From Eretmocerus hayati (taxonomy: Eukaryota > Arthropoda > Insecta > Hymenoptera > Aphelinidae), in assembly GCA_029851415.1 (NCBI GenBank), contig CM056743.1:90060501-90124500 (forward strand): a DNA stretch of 64,000 bases, in the 5' to 3' direction. Each line of letters opens with the position of its first letter. Position 1 is the stretch's first letter. Of the stretch, positions 14,938 to 26,228 are shown piece after piece. A program made the position numbers and the translations under genes. The notes beneath the pieces are model-generated. The model was not told the origin of the DNA. It was given only the letters and a program-made list of their open reading frames with translations, and searched no databases.

Positions 14938-16499
14938 TTAAATGCCAGTCAGCACCCTCGGCTATTGGGCTCAAGACAGGGTGAAATCGAGCTTTGGGCA
15001 CTAATCTGCGCTGTTATGACGCCACTGTGGGTTGTAGGATGATCCAATGGACTCGAAACTCCACAGAACCTTAGATTGAGTTGTTATGTATCATCGATGA
15101 TGCCCAGAGAACCTATTACCATTCAGCACCCTCGGCTATGGGGCCCAAAACATGGCGAAATGGAGCGTTGAGCAGTTCTTGCGCAGGTATGACACCCCTG
15201 TGTGTCGCAAATAATTCCAATGGACCCGAAACTCTGCAGAACCTCAGATCAAAAGGTTGTGTAACATCGATGGTGCCCAGAGAACTCATTACCAATCAGC
15301 ACCCACGGCTATGGGGCACAAAACAGGGCGAAATCGAGCTTTGGGCAGTTATCTGCGCAGTTATGACGCCACTGTGGGTTGTAGGATGATCCAATGGACT
15401 CGAAACTCCACAGAACCTTAGATTGAGTTGTTATGTATCATCGATGATGCCCAGAGAACCTATTACCATTCAGCACCCTCGGCTATGGGGCCCAAAACAT
15501 GGCGAAATGGAGCGTTGAGCAGTTCTTGCGCAGGTATGACACCCCTGTGTGTCGCAAATAATTCCAATGGACCCGAAACTCTGCAGAACCTCAGATCAAA
15601 AGGTTGTGTAACATCGATGGTGCCCAGAGAACTCATTACCAATCAGCACCCACGGCTATGGGGCACAAAACAGGGCGAAATCGAGCTTTGGGCAGTTATC
15701 TGCGCAGTTATGACGCCACTGTGGGTTGTAGGATGTTCCAATGGACCCGAATTTTCACAGAACCTTAGAACAAGCGGTTATGTACCATTGGAGATGCCCA
15801 GAGGATTCATTACCAGTCAGCACCCACGGCCATGGGGCCCAGGACAGGGCGAAATAGAGCCTTGGGCAGTTATATGCGCAGTTATGACGCCACTGTGGGT
15901 TGCAAACAGTTCCAATGGACCCGAAACTCCACAGAACCTTAGATCGAAAATTTATGTACCATCAATGATGCCCAGAGAATTTATTCCCAGTCAGCACCCA
16001 CGGCTAGGGGGCCCAAAACAGGGCGAAATCGAGCTTTGGTCAGTTATCTGCGCAGTTATGACGCCACTGTGGTTTGTAAGATAATTTGATGGACCCGAAA
16101 CTCTACAGAACCTGAGATCGAATGGTCACGTCCAATTGGTGATTCTCAGAGATTTGATTACCAGTCGCTGACTATGGGGCCCAAAACATGGCGAAATCGA
16201 GCTTCGGCCAGTTATCTGCGCAGTTATGACGCCACTTTGGGTTGTAGGATAATCCAATGGATCCGAAACTCTACAGAACCTCAGATCATGCGATCATGTA
16301 CCATTGATGATGCACAAAGAGTTTCTTACCAGTCAGCACCCACGGCTATGGGGCCCAAAACATGGTGAAATGGAGATTTGGCCAGTTATCTGCGCTGTTA
16401 AGACAACACTCTGGGTTGTAGGATGTTCCAATGAACCCGAAACTCCACAGAACCCTCGAACGAGTAGTCAAGTGCCATTCCCGATGCCCAGAGATTTAA

Positions 16500-16972
16500 G
16501 GCCAGTCCGTAGTGCTTACACTTGCTCACTACTCCATAGATGGTGCCACGGTGATTTGCATAGTGTAATTCCAACAATATTTAATTTCTACATAGCTGCA
16601 AACACTTTTTGGACCAGATCATTGAGTCAGCGCGCTCCCCAATGAAATGTCCAATCATTTGAGCTTGGTCGCGTCTCAAAACTCGCGGTATATCTTGCGA
16701 GATTTGGAAAATGGCAAAGTGCATAACAGCGTGGTTCTTACGATGCGGCAGCGACAGCTCAAGATTGCGGTTTTTCAAATCCTGCAAAATATACCACGAG
16801 TTTTGAGACGCAACGAAGCTCAAATGATTGGAAATTTCATTGGGAAGCGCGCTGACTCGATGATTTCATTCGAAAAGTGTTTGCATTTATCTAAAGATTA
16901 TACATTGTTTGAAAACCTGCATGAACTCCGGTGCGTGTCTGGTTGCAGTATCGCGGGGACTACGGACTGGCC
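16500..16972. mobile_element. 473-bp TTAA-flanked palindromic MITE, copy 3
   Basis: This is the third copy, with TTAA at 16,496-16,499 and 16,973-16,976. It has a few more substitutions than copies 1 and 2, for example in the right half near 16,880. It is again followed by the same satellite variant (CTCGGCTATTGGGCTCAAGACAGGG in shortened form), so all three descend from one insertion. Confidence 0.8.
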
Positions 16973-17855
16973 TTAAATGCCAGTCAGCACCCTCGGCTAT
17001 TGGGCTCAAGACAGGGTGAAATCGAGCTTTGGGCACTAATCTGCGCTGTTATGACGTTACTGTGGGTTGTAGGATGATCCAATGGACTCGAAACTCTACA
17101 GAACCCTTAATCAGGTAGTCATGTAAGATTTCGATGCCCAGAGTATTCATTACCAGTCAGCAGCTTCGGCTATGGAGCCCGAAACAAGGCGGAGTCAAGC
17201 TTCGAGGAGTTATCTGCGCAGTTATGATGCCACTGTGGGTTGTAAGATAACCCAATGGACCCGAAACTCCACAGAACCTTGGATTGAGTTGTTATGTATC
17301 ATCGATGATGCCCAGAGAACTTATCACCAATCAGCACCCTCGGCTATGGGGCCCAAAACATGGCGAAATGGAGCGTTGGGCAGTTCTCTGCGCAGGTATG
17401 ACACCTCTGTGTGTCGCAAATAATTCCAATGGACCCGAAACTCTGCAGAACCTCAGATCAAAAGGTTGTTCATTGATGATGCCCAGAGAACTTATTACCA
17501 CTCAGCACCCACGGCTATGGGGCACGAAACAGGGAAAAATCGAGCTTTGGGCAGTTATCTGCGCAGTTATGACGCCACTGTGAGTTGCAGGATTTTCCAA
17601 TTGACCCGAAACTCGACAGGATCTCAGAGCAAGTGGTTATGGACTATTAGTCATGCCCAGAGAAAATATTACCAATCAAGCTATCTCGGCTATGGGACCC
17701 AAAACAGGGCGGAGTCGAGCTTTGAGGAGTTATCTGCGCAGTTATGACGCAACTGTGGGTTGTAAGATACTCCAATAGCCCCGAAACTCTACAGAATCTT
17801 AGATCAAGTAGTTATATACCATTCGTGATGCCCAGAGAATCCATTACCAGTCAAA

Positions 17856-18490
17856 CCGTTGGATTATCTTACAACCCACAATGGGGTCATAACTGCGCAG
17901 GTAACTGCACAAAGCTCAATTTCGCCGTGTTTTGGGCCCCATAGCCGAGGGCGCTGACTGGTAATAAATCCTCTGGGCGTCATCGATGATACATAACCAC
18001 TTGATCTAAGATGCTGTAGAGTTTTGGGTCCATTGGATTATCTTACAACCCACAGTGGCGTCATAACTGCTCTAAAGCGCGATTTCGCCCTATTTTGGGC
18101 CCGATAGCCGAGGGTGGTAACTGGTAATAAATTTTCTGTGCATCGAAAATGGTATGTGACTATCTGAGCCAGGGTTCTGTAGAGTTTCGGTTCCGTTGGA
18201 ACATCCTACAACCCACAATGTTGTCATAACGGCGCAGATGACTGCCCAAAGCTCGATTTCGCCCTGTTTTGGGCTCGAAAGCCGAGGGTGCCAACTGGTA
18301 AAAAATCCTCTGGGCATCGCAAGTGGTGTGTGAGTACCTGATCCAGGGTTTTGTAGAGTTTCGGGTCCATTGAAACTGTTTGCAACCCACAGGGGTGTCA
18401 TAACTGCGCAGATAACTGCCCAAAGTTCGATCTCGCCATGTTTTGGGCCTCATAGCCGAAGGTGCTGACTGGTTCTGAATTCCCTCAGTA
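17856..18490 (-). repeat. 174-bp satellite, inverted block 1
   Basis: At about 17,855 the + orientation stops inside a monomer, just after TTACCAGTCA. The next bases (TTGGATTATCTTACAACCCA) are the same satellite read on the opposite strand. About 3.5 monomers follow in that orientation. The block ends in a short T-rich, unrelated stretch at about 18,491-18,575. Confidence 0.9.
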
Positions 18491-18575
18491 TCACCAATGG
18501 TACATTTTTTCTCATTTTTTTTTTATTTGGTTATTCAATGACGCTTTTGAGCACTAATGCGCTATTCAGCGTCTA

Positions 18576-19034
18576 AACCAATGGTACATTATCACTCGAT
18601 CTAAGTCTCTGTAGAGTTTCGGGTCCATTGGAACATCCTACAACCCACAGTGGCGTCATAACTGCGCAGATAACTGCTCAAAGCTCAATCTCGCCCTATC
18701 TTGGGCCCGATAGCCGAGAGTCGTAACTGGTCATTAATTCTCTGGGCATCAGGAATGGTACGTGACTATCTGAGCCAGGGTTCTGTAGAGTTTCGGTTCC
18801 GTTGGAACATCCTACAACCTACAATGGCGTCATAACTGCGCAGGTAACTGCCCAAAGCTCGATTTCGCCCTGTTTGGGCCCCATAGCCGTGGGTGCTGAC
18901 TGGTAATAAATTCTCTGGGCATCATTCATGGTACATTATCACTTGATCTAAGGTTCTGTAGAGTTGCGAGTCCATTGGATCATCCTTCACCCCACAGTGG
19001 CGTCATAACTGCGCAGATAACTGCTCAAAGCTTG
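18576..19034 (-). repeat. 174-bp satellite, inverted block 2
   Basis: About 2.6 reverse-oriented monomers follow the 85-bp T-rich spacer. The spacer partly duplicates the words CCAATGGTACATT found on either side of it. The block breaks off abruptly at about 19,034, inside the AACTGCTCAAAGCT segment, where unrelated DNA begins. Confidence 0.88.
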
Positions 19035-20279
19035 TAAGGGTACAAATATGGGCTCTGGATCTAGGGAGAGAGCCGGAGCATAATGATTCTAGAGGGATAC
19101 CTCGATAGAGGTGTACCTATACTCATGCAATAATAATGGGCTTCTAGGATGATCAATTGGTTTTATTTCTCCATCAAATTTTACCCATCCTCGGGTACTT
19201 AGGCCCTTGGACGAAATGAAATATGATGAGAGAAATTTTATGACTTTAGAAGGTGAATGGAGTGGGTACTTAGGGTCACTCGCATATCATCCTTAGAAAG
19301 TCACCCGATTTGGATATCGCAGATATACACAGATGGGGGTGGTGGGTACTAAGGGCCCCCGACCCACCAATCTTAGATATCTGCGTAGAATTTGGATGAG
19401 ACGTCTGATTTTTCGTTAGGACGGGTACTTAGGGCCGTTCCTCCACCCAAATCGCGTCTCTGAGCTGCATCGAGATTCTACAAATTTTGAATCCACATTG
19501 AAACTCCAGATATATGGAAACCGAATAGCATTTATTCAAAATCTCATATACATCAGCACAGCAATAGCCAAGAGACCAAGCTGGATACAGCTCTGATTTC
19601 CAACTGAGCATAAGCCGGTCTCAATGGCCTGATGAGCCTATATTTATACCCTGTCTTTTGGCTGTACAATATATCTGTATAGTATGGTAGATGAACGTAT
19701 AGATTATCGATCATTCGAAGAATTACTATTCCATTGAAAAAATAATACAAATGGAGCAATCTTGCAAAATCTGCATACATAATTCGATTCTTCATCTCTA
19801 AAGGGAATGAATTTAACGCAGAAGTTACATAGACTTCTTTTTTCATTCATTGCCAAAAACGAAAAGATAAATTCTTAGAACTTCCTAGAAACACGTGGCT
19901 TTTCATCTATTTTGAAACTTGATAAAAATTAGCCAAAAGTTTTAGTTCTCAAGATACTAGGCTATTTCCCCCTCGATACTTTCATGTCGAAATAGGCTAT
20001 TCCTCTCACAAACTCAGTTTACAATAGATATTTTCAGTATCCACAACCTATCTAATTTGGAGCTTATTTTCTTTTGAATAGGGAACTTTGAGTGAGATTT
20101 CGTTTCTTAGAATATTGACGGAATCATGTACCGAAAAAATGTAACAAAGAAGTTCATTCTCGCTTTTTTACAAGAACATTTTGTTTGCAAAATAAAATAA
20201 ACGTTCAAAGTTAATTTGTTCTGAAAAGTGACTATATACATCTTATAGCTCAGAAAATGAGCTCCATCATAACAAAAGG
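19035..20279. other. Spacer inside the inverted satellite, no gene
   Basis: About 1.25 kb of AT-rich, non-satellite sequence. I find no convincing gene; the short open frames lack any recognisable motif. The one visible regularity is the word GGGTACTTAGG or a close variant at about 19,193, 19,265, 19,344 and 19,424, spaced 72-80 bp apart. This suggests an old, strongly diverged tandem repeat of about 75-80 bp. It could be a transposon insertion that split the satellite, but I see no matching termini. Confidence 0.5.
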
Positions 20280-21430
20280 TTCAGTTCGAGTTTCGGTTCC
20301 ATTGGTACATCCTAGAACCCACAATGGCGTCATAACAGCGCAGATAACTGCCCAAAGCTCGATTTCGCCGTGTTTTGGGCCCCATAGCCGAGGGCGCTGA
20401 CTGGTAAAAAAATCTCTGGGCATTGGAAAAGAGTCTCAATTCTTCGATCAAGGGTTCTGTGGAGTTTCGGTTCCATTGGAACATCCTACAACCCACAATG
20501 GCGTCATAACAGCGCAGACAACTGCCCAAAGCTCGATTTTCCCCCGTTTTGGGCCTCATAGCCGAGGGTGCTGACTGGTAATGAATTTTCTGAGCATCAC
20601 CAATAGTACATCATCACTTAATCTAAGCTTCTGTAGAGTTTCGGGTCCATTGGAACATCCTACGACCCACAGTGGCGTCATAACAGCGCAGATAACTGCC
20701 CAAACCTCGATTTCGCCATGTTTTCGGCCCCATAGCCGAGGGTGCTGACTGGTCATAAATTCTCTGGGCATCTTCTATGGTACATGACCACTTGATCCAA
20801 GGTTATGTAGAGTTTCGGGTCCATTTGAACATCCTACAACTCACAGGGTTGTCATAACTGCGCAGATAACTGCCCGAAGCTCGATTCCGACATGAATTGG
20901 GTCCCATAGCTGAGGGTGCTGACTGGTAATAAATTCTCTGGGCATCATCAATGATACATAACCACTTGATCTGAGGTTCTGTAGAGTTTCGGGTCCATTG
21001 GATTATCTTACATCCCACAGTGGCGTCATAACTGCGCAGGTAACTGCTCAAAGCTCGATTTCGCCATGTTTTGGGCCCCATAGCCGAGGGCGCTGACTGG
21101 TAATAAATCCTTTGGGCATCATCGATGGTTTATAACCACTTGATCTAAGGTTTCTGAAAGTAACGGAACCATTGGGACCTTCAACAACCCGAAAAGGCGT
21201 CATAACTGCGCGGAACATGCTCAAAGCTGGATTCCGCCCCGTTTTGGGCCCCATAGCCGAGGGTGCTGGCTGGTAATGAATTCTTTGGTCTCAGTCGATG
21301 GTACCTAATCACTTAATCTGAGGTTTCTCAGAGTTTCGGGTCCATTGGGACTCTCTCCGATCTTCAGTGACGTCTCTACTGCGACTATAATAACTCTAAG
21401 CAGGGTCTCTCCTGTTTTGAGCCCCATGAT
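20280..21430 (-). repeat. 174-bp satellite, inverted block 3
   Basis: About six and a half reverse-oriented monomers, each with TAACTGCCCAAAGCTCGATT and TTGGGCCCCATAGCCGAGGG. The last monomer, from about 21,290, is the most diverged and marks the array edge. Satellite identity fades by about 21,430. Confidence 0.88.
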
Positions 21431-21659
21431 CGAGTTGGCTGATTCGTTATCGATTCCCTATTATCTCTGAATACTTATGTGTATCCAGCTCATCGTCAGA
21501 CAGGTTTCCGTATGCGATAGAATTTTTTCATTCGCACGTTATTGTTCAGAGGTAGCTCAGCCTATAATATATCTCTCATCCCGCCCCGCTCCAGCTCTTG
21601 TCCAGCCTCGGGCCCAAATATCGGTTTCTCCATGGTCCCGGGACTATCTCGACTATACC

Positions 21660-22045
21660 TTTCGAGAGTAATAAAAAAGTAATAAAATCCCGTGTAGTTT
21701 TGAGTGTCCTCGAAGCTTCGCCTGTATATGGTGTTCGCTAGCGTAAGCTTACGCTAGCGAAACCCGTCATATTTAGGCTGAATCATATCACACGCATATT
21801 TTGAGGACATATTCTGAGAGTAATGAAAAAGTAATAAAAAATGAGCCATTGCACATTCCCGTACGATCTTTCCCCGGCCACGTGTTCGCTAGCGTAAGCT
21901 TCCGCTAGCGAAAACTCTCGTATCTCGGGCCCATGACCGGTAATAAATTGCTTTCTTTGGTTATCAATCAGTAATAAAAAAGTAATAAGGAGTGAAATTG
22001 GTTTGGGACCGATTTGTGAGTTAGTGTTCGCTAGCTTCAGGTACC
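21660..22045. repeat. ~151-bp tandem repeat carrying 28-bp palindromes
   Basis: The word AGTAATAAAAAAGTAATAA or a near copy occurs at about 21,668, 21,819 and 21,970, giving a 151-152-bp period over about 2.5 units. Each unit also contains TTCGCTAGCGTAAG and its inverse. At 21,734-21,761 this is a perfect 28-bp palindrome. At 21,885-21,912 it has one mismatch. The third unit keeps only the left end, at about 22,025. Such hairpins could be protein sites, but there is no direct evidence. Confidence 0.75.
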
Positions 22046-22253
22046 CAAAAATGCACACACTTTTGACAGTAAAACCGATGCCAGGCTCGTTTTCTTAATG
22101 ATATTTCACGTCGAAAACTTCCTTCCATTCACAATTTTGATAGTCTCTAGGAAGCTACAAAAGTCAAAAACCAAAGTCGGGATCGAATTCTGCGTAAAAT
22201 CTTACTCAAGCAAAAACAACCAACAAAGTTAATGAAATTACACAGCATCTATA

Positions 22254-22979
22254 CACTGTAAAAGATTCTTCCGAAACACTCCAACCGGCTGGTTGAATTG
22301 GAAAGTCAACCAGTCTGATCAAAAATCCAACCAGTTTGGTTGAATATTCGACCAATGTGGATTATCGCAATCTCTCCGTGCGGCTGCTGTTTATCAGGTT
22401 GCCTACGTGTTAGGGATACAATATTATAGATGGTCATATGGGTTAATAAGGATGGATGGAGGGGTGGACTGATGAATGATACATGGATGGCCGATGGATG
22501 GAACATACATGCGGTCGATGAATCTGTCGAGTAATGGATGGTGGGATAACGGATGGATGTAGGGATGGAGTAATCGATGATGGGTGGATTATGGACGGTT
22601 ACATGATGGTTGGATGGTCAAAGGATAGTCGATGATCGGATTGATGGTTGGATGAATAATGGGTGGACGAATGATGGGTTGATAGGAAGATGAATGGGTG
22701 ATGGTTCATCCATCCGCATATTTACCAATCCATCCACCGATCACCCATCCACCCATCATCCATCCATCCATTCATCCATCCATCCATTCATCCATCCATC
22801 CATTCATCCATCTCGGAATGTAATTGCTTGGTCGAAAATTCAACCAGTTGGTGGAATGAAAATTCTCAAGCATTCTGGTCAAAAATTTAACCAATTCGTT
22901 GCTTGTTCAACCAATGCGGTTAAATATTCAATCAGCTGGTTGAAAGGTTACTTGATAATTCTACCATTTTTTCACAGTG
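22254..22979. mobile_element. TA-flanked non-autonomous DNA element with subterminal repeats
   Basis: The left end reads CACTGTAAAAG and the right end is an inverse-like TTTTTTCACAGTG. Both are bordered by TA (22,252-22,253 and 22,980-22,981), consistent with a 2-bp target duplication. Inside each end lie clustered copies of CAACCAG/CTGGTTG-type words (22,285-22,350 and 22,830-22,945) in mirror orientation. The core is a microsatellite. There is no coding capacity. The end sequence resembles short Tc1/mariner-like or hAT-like MITEs in general; the family is unresolved. Confidence 0.55.
22450..22812. repeat. Inverted (GGAT)n / (ATCC)n microsatellite
   Basis: From about 22,450 to 22,700 the + strand is rich in GGATGGATG-type repeats interrupted by substitutions. 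From about 22,705 to 22,812 it becomes the complementary CATCCATCCATTCATC type. The two halves can pair, so the element's core could form a long imperfect hairpin. Open frames through it, for example 22,694-23,077, are low-complexity artefacts. Confidence 0.85.
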
Positions 22980-22981
22980 TA

Positions 22982-23735
22982 AGCTTATACGGTGCCCAAA
23001 ATGTTCGGTCTTCTGCTCACGTTGCCTTCCAGCGCAACAACGCTGCTGAAGATTGTGAAAATGCATTTCCCACGTGAAAGGATTAGAGTTTTATACTGCC
23101 CTCATATTTGACCTATCTTGTTACCATCTTGGCCCAGGAGGTGAGTAACTCACCCAGAGAATTACAGCAAATCTGAGGATTCTTCCAGCCTCTTAGGGGC
23201 TACACAATTTTTGATAAAATACGTTATCCACAAGAATTTGATCACACAAACGACCCCGGGACCATCACTCTTTCTGTCATAGGTCTGTATGCTCCTCTAA
23301 AACGAAAAAGGTTGTGACGCCATAGGTGATTGCCCTTGTTGCACGGTGCGTCGGAAAGCCGGGAAAGTCGAGGGTGAAGGGACTTGGGAAATTCCTCCGG
23401 GACTGTTTTCTAGGTACCTTCACGGTCATTTTCCCGGAAGAATCAAGAAAATACGTCGATGGAATTTGGAATGAAGTCGATTTTTTCATTTTGAATCAGA
23501 AATTCAATTTTCACGTAATTTCGTTAAACTTGTCCTTTTTGATCCTCATTGAAAGCTTCGTAAAGTTGTTCACAAGCATTGAAAAGAATATTTTTCTTGT
23601 TTAAAATCGTCTGATCTTCCAGAATTTGTAGTCAAAATTTACCTACGACTAAGCCCGGAAGACTTGATTACTCTGCATTCAATCCAGAAGAATACGTTTG
23701 GCCTTTAATATGGCCTCGATTACGGAAGAGGATCA
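22982..23735. other. No gene recognised
   Basis: About 750 bp. A short open frame at 23,326-23,604 on + has no recognisable motif. The bases just before 23,736 translate in pieces as if they belonged to the decayed gene that follows, but stops and shifts prevent a reliable model. Confidence 0.4.
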
Positions 23736-23995
23736 TTGAAAATTTGTTTATCCGTGCAAAATGAATCCAATGTTACCCAACAACCTGAGTCAAAAAAAGT
23801 CAGACGGGGTCTCTCGAAACAATTTCTAGACTCTGGAGTGAGAAAGTTATTCATTCTGGGGTTAGTAGAGAATTGTCAAGAGAATTACGAGAACATCGCC
23901 AAGTTATGGGATTTGATCGGGTTGAATAAAGCTCCTGGAAAATATTCTGTTGATTTAAAAGTGGCTAATTTGATCGCTGGTATAATAGGACTGTA
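23736..23995 (+). pseudogene. 5' part of a decayed transposon-like gene, split by the ISL2EU insertion
   Basis: An 86-codon open stretch whose end (GKYSVDLKVANLIAGI) is cut by the transposon that starts at 23,996. The protein sense resumes beyond that transposon at about 28,789 with a CTWC motif. I do not recognise a named domain. From memory of general patterns, such CxWC and HSEQAFESVHHDF-bearing proteins are multicopy in several invertebrate genomes. A DNA-transposon-derived family is my best guess; a host gene is possible. Both halves carry stops, so it is not functional. Confidence 0.5.
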
Positions 23996-24101
23996 GGACC
24001 GTCAAACTTGGGCGAGATGGCGTGACAGCGCGAACGTGGCTCGCTCGTACACAACTATGCGCGTGAATATGTATGCGTGCGTGCGTGGAGGAATCCATGT
24101 G
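23996..24101 (+). repeat. Left terminal inverted repeat of the ISL2EU-like element
   Basis: About 106 bp that match the inverse of 28,651-28,756 with roughly ten differences. It includes GATGGCG, GCGAACGTGGCTCGCTCG and a GCGTGCGTGCGTG run. Confidence 0.88.
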
Positions 24102-24239
24102 AGCTGTGTCGGGGTAGGTTAGGCCAACAGCAGACGCAGCTAGCAGCAGTCTGGCATCATATCGATCACACGCGCCGTTCAGATTATCGTGTTTATATAT
24201 CTATACATATCAAAGCCATGAAACGCGCGTGTATTTGAT

Positions 24240-26228
24240 ATGAATTTACCTAAGGAGAAAGAGGCCGAGTATGGCAAGTTGACTGTGAAGCAGTTAAAAG
24301 ATCGACTGGCTACTATTGGAGCTAAACTCGGAGGAAGGAAGAAGGAGTTGATCGAGAGGTGAGTTCTGATTCCGGCCATGCATAGCTCTATGTGCTCCAA
24401 AACAGATTTATGCACCGGTGCCTCGGTACATTCATTTGCGTACATAGTGGTTCAAACATAGAGATATAAGAATATGGTATCATATCTTTATGGGTTCAAA
24501 TACATTTAATCATTCATCCTCTTCATAGATTGATACTGTATGAGCTGAATGCAAACTTCGGGCATGAACCAGTAGATGATGTTCCTGATGAACGTATGAA
24601 AACCCCTGTAGAGACTACATACAAAGATCTTCACGCGGGTTGCCCTATGCCCGCATTCACACAATATTCTCTCTTGAGTTTTTTGAAAAGGTACCATGAT
24701 TGATCAATGCCTACATATAGCCCTATGATATGCTGTTACTTCGACTAGATTATTCAAAATTGATTCACATGGAATGTTTTACGATACTTTCGTACACAGT
24801 TTTCTCGATTTTCCGCAGATATGAAAAGCGTATCGATGAGGGACAAGCAATGTATACGGATGGCTATCTACTGTTAGTTCGATTTACAATGCCAAACGGT
24901 ACGTAAATTTTGACGATAAAATGTACAAAATATTCTCTCCTCCTACTAATTTTTCTTCAATTCCAATCGTAGATGTTTTATATTATGTAAAAGGGCGCTG
25001 CAAAGCCATGATGAAGAAAATTGTTCAATACCAGATGGATGCAAGCATGACCATGGAGGGTGAGATCCGAGAAACAAGTTGCGAGTGCACAGCTGGAAAT
25101 TCTGTCACAGCTCATTGTAAGCATGTAATTATTCTCTTGTTGGCTGTCGCAGACATGTGCACGAGGAAAGATATGGTTTTCGATCAAACGTGCACCCAAA
25201 AACTGCAGAAGTTCCATCGTCCTTCAAAAAAATTCAACGATTCGCCCCAGGAAGCAGAGGATTTTATTAATAAAAAAAGGCGATCTCGTAAGCGCACCTT
25301 CGAGTCAAATGATGCCGATGGCGAGGTCACGAAAAAAGCTGTTGTATTTCAAAATACGGAGGACTACAAAATGTGGTATATAAACTATTTTCGAAATGTA
25401 ATTATCAACAACTGTCACAAGAGTGCTATGCCGATGACTATGATTGTACCTCCTGCATACGTTCATGCTGCAAATCTTGATCACACCTATTCTTGTTACT
25501 CTTTGGAAACGAAACTACTTCGGAAGTTGAAACTCATGTCTGTTACCCCCGAGGAAATTTTAGAGATTGAATATGAGACACGAGGACAGTCTAACAATCC
25601 AAAATGGCATTTTCACCGATCTCTTCGCATCTCAGCTAGTAAATTCCATAAAGCTTGCCATATCACAGAGGAAGGAGTCGAAAAATTTGTATCTTCTATA
25701 TTGCATCCCAAGTCTATGTGGAGTCTACCCACGATGCATGGGATTCAATATGAACCGAGAGCCGTTGATGACTACAATGCTTATAACCTTGGTCTACTAG
25801 ATCTTAAAGAATGTGGTCTTTTTGTGTCCAAGGATCATCCATTCATTTGTGGTACACCAGATCGATTACTCTGTTATGTCAACCTATTGGAGGTCAAGTG
25901 CCCTTACTCATCACGGCATTATATGATAAGCGAGGTCACTGTGCCTTATTTAGGTCGAGATCAAGATGGATATCTGAGGTTGAAAAAGAAACACCCTTAC
26001 TATTATCAAGTGCAAGGGCAAATGCTTGTAACTAATAGAGCATACTGTGATTTTGTTGTATGGACTTTTGTAGATATGCACCATAAAACAATTGAAAGGG
26101 ATCCAGATTTTATTCAGGAAATGCTGAAAAAGTTGATTGATTTCTATGACAAGCATTTGAAACCTGCTATTTTGGAAAAGTATCTGTACAGAAACACAGA
26201 CAATTTTTGTTCTTGCCCTAGTACATAA
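24240..26228 (+). CDS. SAP-SWIM-YqaJ nuclease-like protein of the transposon
   Basis: Four exons fit well: 24,240-24,358, 24,529-24,690, 24,819-24,898 and 24,973-26,228. All junctions are GT..AG and phases agree, giving 538 residues with no internal stop. Residues about 11-45 are a SAP-type DNA-binding motif (LTVKQLKDRLATIGAKLGGR). Residues 157-171 form a SWIM zinc motif, CEC...CKH. The C-terminal half is a YqaJ-type, lambda-exonuclease-like nuclease fold: the GTPD box near 414-417, then LEVKCP, and downstream YYYQVQGQM. In this family those Asp, Glu, Lys and Gln residues form the catalytic core. It probably acts on transposon DNA in the nucleus beside the transposase; its exact role is not established. 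The start is the first ATG in exon 1, about 140 bp inside the left TIR. Confidence 0.82.

Larger units (their letters stand above)
1..17855 (+). repeat. 174-bp satellite array, forward orientation
   Basis: Head-to-tail monomers of about 174 bp run almost without interruption. The anchor TCAGCACC recurs at about 13, 179, 353 and 527, and so on throughout. Each monomer has recognisable blocks: GGGGCCCAAAACA, GAGCTTTGGGCAGTTATCTG, GACGCCACTGTGGGTTG, GGACCCGAAACTCCACAGAA and GATGCCCAGAGAA. Divergence between neighbours is moderate, and some monomers are shortened or fused. Because 174 is a multiple of three, long open frames pass from monomer to monomer in at least two frames. I read these as a by-product, not as genes. 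Large blocks are duplicated at offsets of 3,307, 6,013 and 3,063 bp. Three 473-bp insertions sit at 11.4, 14.5 and 16.5 kb. Confidence 0.95.

Noticed and set aside
111..16084. Dozens of open frames of 60-218 codons with MPREFITSQHPRLWGPK-type repeats
   Set aside because: They follow from a stop-poor 174-bp monomer whose length is a multiple of three. They begin and end at random mutations, two frames are equally open, and no promoter or splice context is seen.
1..17855. Canonical CENP-B box in the satellite
   Set aside because: I found no word fitting the 17-bp box in the monomer consensus, so no centromere claim is made from sequence alone.
1..21430. CRISPR array
   Set aside because: Repeats are 174 bp with no short identical repeat/unique spacer alternation, and the DNA is eukaryotic.
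22694..23077. 127-codon frame rich in HPSIHPSIH
   Set aside because: It is a translation of the ATCC microsatellite and the MITE end.
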